64,000 nucleotides of DNA from Aristolochia californica (lineage: Eukaryota; Streptophyta; Magnoliopsida; Piperales; Aristolochiaceae): positions 10,883,981-10,947,980 of the forward strand of contig JARWKL010000008.1 of the NCBI GenBank assembly GCA_029961685.1, given 5' to 3'. The position numbers and the translations under genes are program-made. Position 1 is the stretch's first letter. Each line of letters starts with the position of its first letter. Of the stretch, positions 52,201 to 63,882 are shown in pieces. The notes under the pieces are model-generated. The model saw nothing but the letters and a program-made list of their open reading frames with translations. It ran no database searches and was not told the DNA's origin.

Positions 52201-53992
52201 CCCCACCTCCCCCTTTTCCCAACGAATGCAAAACCCAATATTAAAACTAGAAAGAGTTTACAATCCCTAAAAATTATAGACATTTTTTTTGAATTATCTA
52301 TCTCTACATTTGTGCATTTCCTTTTTAGATTTATACTTTTTTCTTAAATCAAAACTTTAGTTTTTACTTTCCCTTCATCTCGGAAACAATTTTGATAATA
52401 AGGCAAACAGATCACAACGAAAGTGAAAATTTTAGAGTTGATGCTTGGAAAAAATTTAATACAATAACAAATGTAAGTAAAGAAAATTTAATCACACACC
52501 ACAAATGAGCACAAAATTTTTGTTATCCAAGTTTGGGAAATTCCATTAGTTCCATCCTACTAGATGGGAATTTTATAAGAAAGTGATTTTTATCTACAAG
52601 TTTTAAATATGGATATGCATGCTTGAAACATGTTGAAAATGCAAATGACCTATGGATCGAAACATTTTGAAGAGAATGAAAAATGCTCATTAAACTCTCA
52701 AGTGAGACTGCGGTGGGATATCTACCCGAGTCAAACATCCCATTATTTTGGGCTTTTACAAAAAGCGGACCCAACAATCATAAATTACTGTAAATTGATT
52801 TATAATGCATTACAGGCTATATTTTTTTTAAGGAATGACTTTTGGAAGGGGAGTCAACACTCAGTTAAAAATCCCCCGCCTCACCCTTTTCCCGATGATT
52901 GCGAAACCCAATTTATAAAAACTAGAAAGAGGTTACAATCCCTAAATATTACAGGCACTTTTCTGAATTATGTCCCTCTACATTTCTGCATTTCCATTTT
53001 AGATGTATACTTTGTTCTTAAATCAAAACTTGAGTTTTCACTTTCCCTTCATCTCGTAAACAATATTGATAAAAATGCAAAGAGATCACAACGAAGTGAA
53101 AATTTTAGAGTTCAAGCATGGAAAAAATTTAAAACAATAACAAATGTAAGTACTGAAAATTTATTGACACACCACAAAAGAGCACAAAAGTTTTGTTATC
53201 CAAGTTTTGGAAATTCCACTAGTTCAACCCTAATAGCTGGAATTTTATACTAAAAATATTTAAATCTACACATGTTTTTAATATGGATATGCATGCTTGA
53301 AATATGTTAAAGATGCAAATGACCTATGGATCCAAACCTTTCAAAGAGAATGATAAATTCTCATTAAATTCTCAACTGAGCATGGGGTGGGATATTTACA
53401 CGAGTCTAACAAGCGATTATTTTGCCCATTTACAAAAAGCTGACCCAACAATCACAGAAGCGTGTAAAGTGATTTATCATGTGTAACGGGCTATATTTTT
53501 TTAAGAAATGACTTATGGATTAGGAGTCAACACTCAGTTAAAAATCCCGCGCCTCCCCCTTTTCCCGACGATTGCGAAACCCAATATTAAAAAATAGAAA
53601 GAGTTTCCAATCCCTAAAAATTATGAATACTTTTTTGAATTATCTCTCTCTACATTTGTGCATTTCCATTTTAGATGTATACTTTTTTCTTAAATCAAAA
53701 CTTGAGTTTTCACATTCCATTCATCTCGTAAACAAATTTGATAAAAAGTCAAACAATTCACGACGAAGTGAAAATTTTAGTGTTGATGCTTGGAAAAAAT
53801 TTAATACTATTACAAATGTAAGTAAAAAAAAGTTAATCACACACCAAAAATGAGCACAAAACTTTTGTTATCTAAGTTTTTTAAATTCCACTAGTTCCAC
53901 CCTAATAACAAGAAATTTAATAAGAAAGTGATTTAAATCTACACATGTTTTAAATATGGATATGCATGCTTAAACATGTTAAACATGCAAAT
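49275..53992 (+). repeat. Two-monomer higher-order repeat (about 1,348 bp), 3.5 copies
   Basis: Types A and B alternate: A 49275-49948, B 49949-50626, A 50627-51298, B 51299-51974, A 51975-52646, B 52647-53320, A 53321-53992. A units carry CAAACAGATCAC (or CGAACAGATAAC, CAAACAATTCAC) and GATGCTTGGAAAAAATTTAATAC, at about 49740, 51090, 52440 and 53786, spaced 1350, 1350 and 1346 bp. B units carry CAAAGAGATCA and AGCATGGA-AAAATTTA at about 50415, 51765 and 53110. B-like units recur at 55324-56675 and an A-like unit at 56676-57346, without regular alternation. Confidence 0.83.
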
Positions 53993-55205
53993 GACCTATG
54001 GATCAAAACCTTTTGCAGAGAATGACAAATGCTCATTAAATTCCCAAGTTAGCATGCGGTGCGATATTTACCCAAGTCAAACAAGCCATTATTTTGTGCA
54101 TTTACAAAAAGCTGACCCAACAATCATAGATGACTGTAAAGTGATTTATCTTACATAATAGGCTATATTTTTTAAAAAAATGACTTATGGATTGGGTGTT
54201 AACAGTCAGTTAAAAATCCCATGCCTCCCCCATTTCCCAACGATTGCGAAACCCAATATGTAAAAACTAGAAAGAGTTTATAATCCCTAAAAATTACAAA
54301 CACTTTTTGGAATTATCTCTCTCTAAATTTTTCCATTTCCATTTTAGATGTAAACTTATTTCTTAAATCAAAACTTGAGTTTTCACTTTTCCTTCATCTC
54401 GTAAACAATTTTGATAAAAAGGTGAATAAATCACAATGAAGTGAAAATTTTAGAGTTGATGCAAGGAAAAAATTTAAAACAATAACAAATGTAAGTAAAG
54501 AATTTTTTTTCACACATCACAAATGAGCACAAAATATTTCTTATCCTAGTTTGGGAAATTCCACTAGTTCAACCCTAATAGCTTGGAATTTTTTTAGAAA
54601 GAGATTTAAATCTACACATGTTTTAAATATGGATATGCATGCTTGAAACATGTTAAAGATGCAAATCACCTATGGATCGAAACCTTTTGCTGAGAATGAC
54701 AAATGCTCATTAAATTCTGAAATGAGCGCGCAGTGGGATATTTACCTGACTCAAACAAGCCCTTATTTTGCCCATTTACAAAAAGTTGAGCCAACAATCA
54801 TAGGTGCGTGTCAAGTGATTTATCATGCGTAACGGGCTATATATTTCTAAGAAATGACTTATGGATTGGGAGTCAACACTTAGTTAAAATTCCCCCGCCT
54901 CCTCTTTTTCCCTATGACTGGGAAACCCAATATATAAATACTAGAAAGCGTTTACAACCAATAAAAATTACAGACACTTTTTGGAATTTTCTCTCTCTAC
55001 ATTTGAGCATTTCCATTTTAGATGTATACTTTTTTCTTAAATCAAACGTTACGTTTTCACTTTCCCTGCATCTTGTAAACAATTTTAATAAAAAGGTAAA
55101 TTGATCACAATGAAGTGAAAATTTTAGAGTTGATGCATGGAAAAAATAAAAAATAAAACAAAGGTAAGTAAGGAAAATTTTCACACACCACAAATGAGCA
55201 CAAAA

Positions 55206-55214
55206 GTTTTGTAA
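55206..55214 (+). other. 14-bp deletion between short direct repeats (second case)
   Basis: AAAAGTTTTG joins to TAAATTCC. TTATCCAAGTTTGG is missing, exactly the stretch lost at 49,160. The interval 54667-55324 is 657 bp. Confidence 0.8.
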
Positions 55215-58136
55215 ATTCCACTAGTTCAACCCTAATAGCTTGGAATTTTATAAGAAAGAGATTTAAATCTACTCATGTTTTAAATAAGGATATGCATGCT
55301 TGAAACATGTTAAAGATTCAAATGACCTATGGATCGAAACCTTTTGAAGAGAATAAGAAATGCTCATCAAATTCTCAAGTGAGCGTGCCGTGGGATATTT
55401 ACCCGAGTCAAACAAGCCAATTATGTTGCCCATTTAAAAAAACCTAACCCAACAAACATAGATGATTGTAAAGTGATTTTTTTATGCCTAACAGATTTTA
55501 TTTTTGTATGAAATGACATATGAATTGGGAGTCAACACTCAGATAAAAATCCCCCACCTCCCCCTTTTCCCGATGATTGCGAAACGCAATATATAAAAAC
55601 TAGAAAGTGTTTACAATCCCTAAAAATTATATACACTTTTTTGAATTATCTCTCCCTACATAGTTGCATTTCCATTTTAAATGTACACTTTTTTCTTAAA
55701 TAAAAATTTGAGTTTTCACTTTCCCTTCATCTCGTAAAAAATTTTGAAAAACAGGCAAAGAGATCACAACGAAGTGAAAATTTTAGAGATGAAGTATGGA
55801 AAAAATTTAAAACAATAAAAAATATAAGTAAAAAAATTTATTCACACACCACAAATGAGAACAAAATTTTTTTTATCAAAGTTTGGGAAATTCCACTAGT
55901 TCAACCCTAAAAGCTTGGAATTTTGTAAGAAAGGGATTTAAATCTACACATGTGTTTAAATATGGATAAGCATGGTTGAAATATATTAAAGATGCAAATT
56001 ACCTATGGATCAAAAACATTTAAAGAGAATAATAAATGCTCAATAAATTCTCATGTGAGCATGGGGTGGGATGTTTACCAGAGTCAAACATGCCATTATT
56101 TTGCCCATTTACAAAAAACCGACCCAACAATCATAGATGACAGTAAAGTGATTTATCATACGTAATGGGCTATATTTTTTTTTAAGAAATGAATTTTGGA
56201 TGGGGAGTTAACATTGAGTTAAAAATTCCCCGCTTCTGCCTTTTTGCGATGATTGTGAAACCCAATTTATAAAAACAAGAAAGAGTTTACAATCCCTAAA
56301 AATTACAGACACTTTTTGGAATTATCTCTCTTTACATTTTTGTATTTCCTTTTTTGATGTATAATTTTTTCTTAAATCAAAACTTGAGTTTTCACTGTCC
56401 CTTCATCTCATAAACAATTTTGATAAAAAGGCAAAGAATTCACAATGAAGTGAAAATTTTAGAGTTGATGGATGGAAAAAATTTTAAAAAAGTAACAAAT
56501 GTAAGTAAAGAAAATTTATTCACACACCACAGTTGAGCACAAAATTTTGTTATCCAAGTTTGGGAAATTCCACTAGTTCAACCTTAATGGCTTAGAATTT
56601 TACAAGAAAGAGATTTAAATCTACACATGTTTTAAATATGGATATGCATGCTTGAAATATGTTAAAGATGAAAATGACCTATGGATCCAAACCTTTTAAA
56701 GAGACTAAAAAATGCTCGTTAAATTCTCAATTGAGCGTGGGGTGGGATATTTACCGGAGTCAAACAAGCCATTATTTTGCCCATTTACAAAAAGCGGACC
56801 CAACAATCATAGATGCATGTAAAGTGATTTATCATGTATAACAGGCTATATTTTTGTAAGAAAAGGCTTATGGATTGGGAGTCAACACTCAGTTAAAAAT
56901 CCCCTGCCTCCCCCTTTTCCCCACGATTGCGAAACCCAATATTAAAAACTAGAAAGAATTTATAATCCCTAAAAATTTCTGTAACTTTTTTGAATTATCT
57001 ATCTCTACAGTTGTGCATTTCATTTTAGATGTATACTTTTTTCTTAAATCAAAACTTGAGTTTTCACTTTCCCTTCATCTTGTAAACAATTTTGATAAAA
57101 AAGTAAACAGATCACAACGAAGTGAAAATTTTGAGTTGATGCTTGGAAAAAATTTAATACAATAAAAAATGTAATTAAAGAAAATTTAATCCCAGAACAC
57201 AAAAGGGCACAAAATTTATGTTATCCAAATTTGGGAAATTCCACTAGTTCCACCCTAATAGCTTGGAATTTTATAAGAAAGAGATTCAAATCTACACATG
57301 TTTCAAATATGGATATGCATGCTTGAAACATGTTAAAGATGCAAATGACCTGTGGATCGAAACATTTTAAAGAGAATGACAAATGCCCATTAAATTCTCA
57401 CGTGAATGTGCGGTGGAATATTTACCCGAGTCAAACAAGCCATTATTTTGCCATGTTACAAAAAAATGACCCAACAATCATAGATGCGTGTAAAGTAATT
57501 TATCATGTGTAACGGGCTATATTTTTGTTAGAAATGACTTATGGATTCGGAGTCAAAACTCAATTAAAAATCCCCCGCCTTCTCCTTTTCCCGAAGATTG
57601 CGAAACCCTATAAATTAAACTAGAAAGAGTTTACAATCTCCAAAAATTACTGACACTTTTTGGAAGTATCTCTCTCTACATTTGTGCATTTCCAGTTTAG
57701 ATGTTTACTTTTTTCTAAAATCAAAACTTGATTTTTCACTTTCCCTACATCTCGTAAAGTATTTTGATAAAAAGGCAAATAGATCACAGCGAAGTGAAAA
57801 TTTTAGGGTAGATGCATGGAAAAAATTTAAAACAATAAAAAATGTAAGTAAAAAAAATTTATTCACAGACCACAAATGAGCACAAAAGTTTTGTTATCCA
57901 AGTATGGGAAATTCCACTAGTTCAACCCTAATATCTTGGAATTTTAGAAGAAAGAGATTTAAATCTACACATGTTTTAAATATGGATATGCATGATCGAA
58001 ACATGTTAAAGATACGAATGACCTTTGGATCGAAACATTTTGAAGAGAATGACAAATGCTCATTAAATTCTCAAGTGAGCATGCGGTGGGATATTTACCT
58101 GAGTCAAACAAGCCATTATTTTGCCCATTAACAAAA

Positions 58137-58152
58137 AGTTGACCCTATAATA
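58137..58152 (+). other. Deletion scar of about 26 bp
   Basis: AAAAAGTTGACCC is followed by TATAATATGCATAATGGG. The ACAATCATAGATG element and GTAAAGTGATTT are missing. The interval 58020-58668 is 648 bp. Confidence 0.8.
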
Positions 58153-58925
58153 TGCATAATGGGCTATATCGTTTTTTAAGAAATGACTTCTGGATGGGGA
58201 AGTCAACACTCAATTAAAAATCCCCCGCCTCCCCCTTTTCCCGACTGTTGCGAAACCCAATATATAAAAACTAGAAAGAGTTTACAATCCCTAACATTTA
58301 CAGACACTTTTGAAATTATCTCTTTCTAAATTTGGGCATTTCCATTTTAGATGTATACTTTTTTCATAAATTATAACTTCAGTTTTCACTTTCCCTTCAT
58401 CTCGTAAAAAAATTTTCTAAAAAGGAAAATACATCACAACGAAGTGAAAATTTTAGAGTTGACACATGCAAAAAATTGAAAACAATAACAAATGTAAGTA
58501 AAGAAAATTTATTTACACACCACAAATGAGCACAAAAGTTTTGTTATCCAAGTTTGGGAATTTCTACTTGTTCAACCCTAATACCTTGGAATTTTATAAG
58601 AAAGATTTTCATCTACATATGTTTTAAATATGGATATGCATGCTTGAAATATCTTAAAGATGCAAATGACCTATGGATCAAAACCTTTTGAAGAGAATGA
58701 AAAATGCTCATTAAATTCTCAAGTGAGCGCGCAGTGGGATATTTACCCAACTCAAACAAACCATTATTTTGCCCTTTTACAAAAAGCTAACCCAACAATC
58801 ATAGATGCGTGTAAAGTGATTTATCATGTGTAACGGGCTATATGTTTTAAAGAAATGACTTTTGGATTGGGAGTCAACACTCATTTAAAAATCCCCCGCC
58901 TCCCCCTTTTCTCGACGATTGCGAT

Positions 58926-58942
58926 ACCCAATATTACAGACA
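58926..58942 (+). other. Deletion scar of about 37 bp
   Basis: GATACCCAATAT joins to TACAGACATTTTTGG. The ATAAAAACTAGAAAGAGTTT segment and CAATCCCTAAAAAT are gone. The interval 58668-59304 is 636 bp. Confidence 0.82.
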
Positions 58943-61900
58943 TTTTTGGAATTATCGCTCTCTACATTTGTACATTTCCATTTAGATGTATACCTCTTTC
59001 TTAAATAAAAACTTGAGTTTTCACTTTCCCTTCATCTCGTAAACAGTTTTGATAAAAAGGCAAATAGAACACAACGAAGTGAAAATTTTCAAGTTGATGG
59101 ATGGAAAAAATTTAAAACAATAACAAATGTAAGAAAAAGAAAATTTATTCACACACCAGAAATAAGCACAAAAGTTATGTTATCCAAGTTTTGGAAATTC
59201 CACAAGTTCAATCCTAATTGCTTGGAATTTTATAAGAAATAGATTTAAATCTACACGTGTTAAATATGGATATGCATGCTTGAAACAAGTTAAAGATGCA
59301 AATGACCTATGGATCGAAACCTTTTGAAGAGAATGACAAATGCGCATTAAATTCTCAAATGAGCGTGCGGTGGGATATTTACCCGAGTCAAACAAGCCAT
59401 AATTTTGTCCATTTAGAAAAAGCTGACCCAACAATCATTGATGATAGAAAAGTGATTTATCATGCGTAACGGGATAAATTTTTGTAAGAAATCACTTATA
59501 GATTGGTAGTGAACACTCAGTTAAAAATCCCCCCCTCCCCCTTTTCCCGACGATTGCGAAACCCGATATATAAGAACTAGAAACAGTTTACAATCCCTAA
59601 AATTACAGACAGTTTTTGGAATTATTTCTCTCTACTTTTGTGCATTTCCATTTTAGATGTGTACTTTTTTTTAATCAAAACTTGAATTTTCACTTTCCCT
59701 TCAACTCGTAGACAATTTTGATAAAAAGGCAAAGAGATCACAACGAAGTGAAAATTTTAGAGTTGATGCATGGAAAATATTGAAAGCATTTAACAAATGT
59801 AAGTAAAAAAAATTTATTCACACACCACAAATGAGCACAAAAGTTTTACTATCCAAGTTTGGTAAACTCCACTAGTTCAACCCTAATAGCTCTGAAATTT
59901 ATAAGAAGGAGATTTCAATCTACACATGTTTTAAATATGGATATGCATACTTGAAACATTTTAAAGATTCAAATGACCTATGGATTGAAACCTTTTGAAG
60001 AGAATGACAAATGCTCATTAAATTCTAAAGTGAGCGTGCGGTGGAATATTTACCCGACTAAAAAAAGCCATTATTTTGGCCATTTACAAAAAGCTGACCC
60101 AACAATTATAGATGCGTGTAAAGTGATATATCATCGTAACATGCTATATTTTTGTAAGAAATGACTTTTGGATTGGGTCTCAACACTTAGTTAAAAATCC
60201 CCCACCTCCCCCTTTTCTTGACGATTGTGAAACCCAATATTTTAAAACTAGAAATTGTTTACAATCCATAAAAATTACAGACATTTTTTGAATTATATCT
60301 CTCCACATTTTTGAATTTCCATTTTAGATGTATACTTTTTTCTTAAATCAAAACTTTAGTTTTCACTTTCCCTTCATCTCGTAAACAGTTTTGATAAAAA
60401 AGCAAATAGATCACAACTAAGTGAAAATTTTAAAGTTGATGCATGGAAAAAATTTAAACAATAACAAATGTAATAAAAAAAAAATTTATTCACACACCAC
60501 AAATGAGCACAAAAGTTATGTTATCCAAGTTTGGAAAATTCCACTAGTTCAACCCTAATAGCTTAAAATTTTATAACAAAGAGATTTAAATCTACCCATG
60601 TTTTAAATATCGATATGCATGCTTGAAACAACTTAAACATGAAAATTACCTATGGATCGAAACCTTTTGAAGAGAATGACAAACGCACATTAAATTCTGA
60701 AGTGAGCGTGCGGTGGGATATTTACTCGAGTCAAACAAGCCATTATTTTCTCCATTTACAAAAAGCTGACCCAAAGATCATAGATGATAGAAAAGTGATT
60801 TATCATGTGTAACGGGCTATATTTTTGTAAGAAATCACTTATGGATTGGTACTCAACACTCAGTTAAAAATCCCCCGCCTCCCCCTTTTCCCGACGATTG
60901 TGAAACTTGATATATAAGAAAAAGAAGGAGTTTACAATCCCTAAAAATTACAGACAGTTTTTGGAATTATCTGTCTCTACATTTGTGCATTTCTACTTTA
61001 GATGTATACTTTTTTCTTAAATCAAAACTTGAGTTTTCACTTTCCCTTCAACTCGTAAACAATTTTTATAAAAAGGCAAATAAATCACAACGAAGTGAAA
61101 ATTTTATAGTTGATGCATGGAAAAAATTTAAAACAATAACAAATGTAAGTAAAGAAAATTTATTCACACACCACAAATGAGCACAAAAGTTTTGTTATCC
61201 AAGTTTGGTAAATTCAACTAGTTCAACCCTAATAGCTTGAAAATTTATAAGAAAGAGATTTCAATCTACACATGTTTTAAATATGGATATGCAGGCTTGA
61301 AAATTTTTAAAGATTCAAATGACCTATGGATCGAAACCTTTTGAAGAGAATGACAATTGCTTATTAAATTCTCAAGTGAATGTGCGGTGGGACATTTACC
61401 CGAGTCAAACAAGCCAATATTTTGCCCATTTACAAAAAGCTTACCCAACAATCACAGATGATTATAAAGTGATTTATCATGCGTATGGGCTATATTTTTG
61501 TTGGAAATCACTTATGGATTGGGTGTCAACACCCAGTTAAAAATCCCCCTCCTCCCCCTTTTTCCGAAGTTTGCGAAACCCAATATATAAAAACTAGAAA
61601 GAGTTTACAATCCCTAAAAATTACCGACACTTTTTGGAATTATCTCTCACTAAATTGTGCATTTCCATTTTAGATGTATACTGTTTTCCTAAATAAAAAA
61701 CTTGAGTTTTCACTTTCCCTTCATCTCGTAAAAAATTTTGATAAAAAGGAAAGTAGATCACAAGGAAGTGAAAATTTTAGAGTTGATGCATGGAAAAAAT
61801 TTAAAACAATAAAAAATGTAAATAAAGAAAATTTATTCACACAGCACAAATGAATACAAAAACTTTGTTATCCAAGTTTGCAAAATTCCACTAGTTAAAC

Positions 61901-61959
61901 ACTAATAGTTCGGAATTTTAGAAGAAAGAGATTTAAATCTGCACATATTTTAAATATGG

Positions 61960-63300
61960 ATATGCATGGTTAAGACATGTTAAAGATGCAAATGACCTAT
62001 GCATCGGAACCTTTTGAAGAGAATGACAAATGCTCAATAAATTCTCAAGTGAGAATGTGGTGGGACATTTACCCGACTCAAACAAGCCATTATTTTGCCC
62101 ATTTACAAAAAGCTTACCCAACAATTATAGATGATAGTAAAGTGATTTATCATGCGTAATGGGCTATATTTTTGTAATAAATGGCTTATGGATAGGGAAC
62201 CAACACTCAGTTAAAAATCCACCGCCTCCCCCAATTCCCGACGATTGCAAAACCCAATATATACAAACTAGAAAGAGTTTACAATCCGTAAAAATTACAG
62301 ACACTTTTTGGAATAATCTCTCTCTACATTTGTGCATTTCAATTTTAGATGTATACTTTTTTCTTAAATCAAAACTTAAGTTTTCACTTTCCCTTCATCT
62401 CGTAAAAATTTTTGATAAAAAGGCAAATAGATCACAACTAAGTGAAAATTTTAGAGTTGTTGCATTGAAAAAATTTTAAAAAATCAAAAATGCAACTAAA
62501 GAAAATATATGCACACACCACAAATGAGCAAAAAAGTTTTGTTATCTAAGTTTAGGAAATTCCAATAGTCCAACCCTAATAGCTTGGAATTTTATAAGAA
62601 AGAGATTTAAATCGACACATGTTTTAAATATTGATATGCATCATTGAGACATGTTAAAGATGCAAATGACCTATGGATCGGAACCTTTTGAAGAGAATGA
62701 CAAATGCTCATTAAATTCTCAAGTGAGAATGTGGTGGGACATTTACCCGAGTCAAACAAGGCATTATTTTGCCCATTTACTGAAAGCTTACCCAACAATT
62801 ATAGATGATTTTAAAGTGATTTATCATGCGTAACCGGCTATATTTTTGTAATAAATGACTTATGGATAGGGAGCCAACACTCAGTTAAAAATCCACCGCC
62901 TCTCCCAATTCCCGACGATTGTAAAACCCAATATATAGAAACTAGAAAGAGTTTACAATCCCTAAAAATTACAGACACTTTTTGGAATAATCTCTCTCTA
63001 CATTTGTGTATTTCAATTTTACATGTATACTTTTTTCTTAAATCAAAACTTGATTTTTCACTTTCCCTTAATCTCGTAAACAATTTTGATAAAAAGGCAA
63101 ATAGATCACAACTAAGTGAAAATTTTAGAGTTGTTGCATGGGAAAAAAATTTAAAAATAACAAATGCAAGTAAAGGAAATTTATGCACACACCACAAATG
63201 AGCACAAAAGTTTTGTTATCCAAGTTTGGGAAATTCCACTAGTTCAACCCTAATAGCTTGGAATTTTATAAGAAAGAGATTTAAATCTACACATATTTTA
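61960..63300 (+). repeat. Near-identical adjacent monomer pair near the right end
   Basis: Copies around landmarks 61994 and 62668 share ATCGGAACC, GTGAGAATGTGGTGGGACATT, AAAGCTTACCCAACAATTATAG, TTTTTGTAATAAATG, ATGGATAGGGA-CCAACAC, AAATCCACCGCCTC, CCAATTCCCGACG, GGAATAATCTC, CACAACTAAGTG and GAGTTGTTGCAT. Most are absent from other copies. The unit after 63334 keeps only part of this set (TTATGGATAGG, AAATCCACCACCTC). Spacing is 674 bp. Confidence 0.84.
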
Positions 63301-63860
63301 AATATGGATATGAAACATGTTAGGGATGCGAATGACCTATGGATCCAGACCTTTTGAAGAGAATGACAAATGCTTATTAAATTCTCAAGTGAGTGTATGG
63401 TGGGATATTTACCCGACTCAAACAAGCCGTTATTTTTCCCATTTACAAAAAGCAGACCCAACAATCATAGATGATTGTAAAGTGATTTATTATGCATAAC
63501 GGGCTATATTTTTGTAGGAAATGACTTATGGATAGGAAGTCAACACCCAGTTAAAAATCCACCACCTCCCCCTTTTCCCGACAATTACGAAGCCCAATAT
63601 ATAAAAAAATAAAATGCATACAATCCATTAAAATTATGGACATTTTTGGAATTATGTCTCTATACATTTGTGCATTTCAATTTTAGATGTATACTTTTTC
63701 CTTAAATCAAAACTTGAGTTTTCACTTTCACTTCATCTCGTAAACAGTTTTGATAAAAAAGGCAAATAAATCAAAACGAAGTGAAAATTTTAGAGATGAT
63801 GCATGGAAAAAATTTAAAACAATAACAAAAGTAAGAAAAAGAATATTTATTCACACACCA

Positions 63861-63882
63861 CAAATGAGCGTGCGGCCCAACA
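63861..63882 (+). other. Double deletion scar, about 255 bp lost
   Basis: CCACAAATGAG runs directly into CGTGCGG, skipping from the GAGCACAAAAG box to the AAGTGAGCGTGCGG segment (about 190 bp, including landmark and dyad). CGG then joins CCCAACAATCCTAG, skipping TGGGATATTTACCC through AAAGCTGA (about 56-60 bp). TGAGC is shared at the first junction. The next landmark, expected near 64,008, is absent for this reason as well as the window edge. Confidence 0.8.

Noticed and set aside
52630..53253. A 207-codon open frame, the longest in the window, as a possible gene
   Set aside because: It lies wholly within repeat units and is open only because this copy lost the usual stop and changed frame by small indels. 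Homologous positions in other copies have stops, and 674 is not a multiple of three. No recognisable domain, promoter or splice context.
62838..63197. A minus-strand 119-codon open frame, and similar ones such as 54912-55193
   Set aside because: Antisense shadow of the same repeat segment. The plus strand is also open there, so this reflects composition rather than coding.
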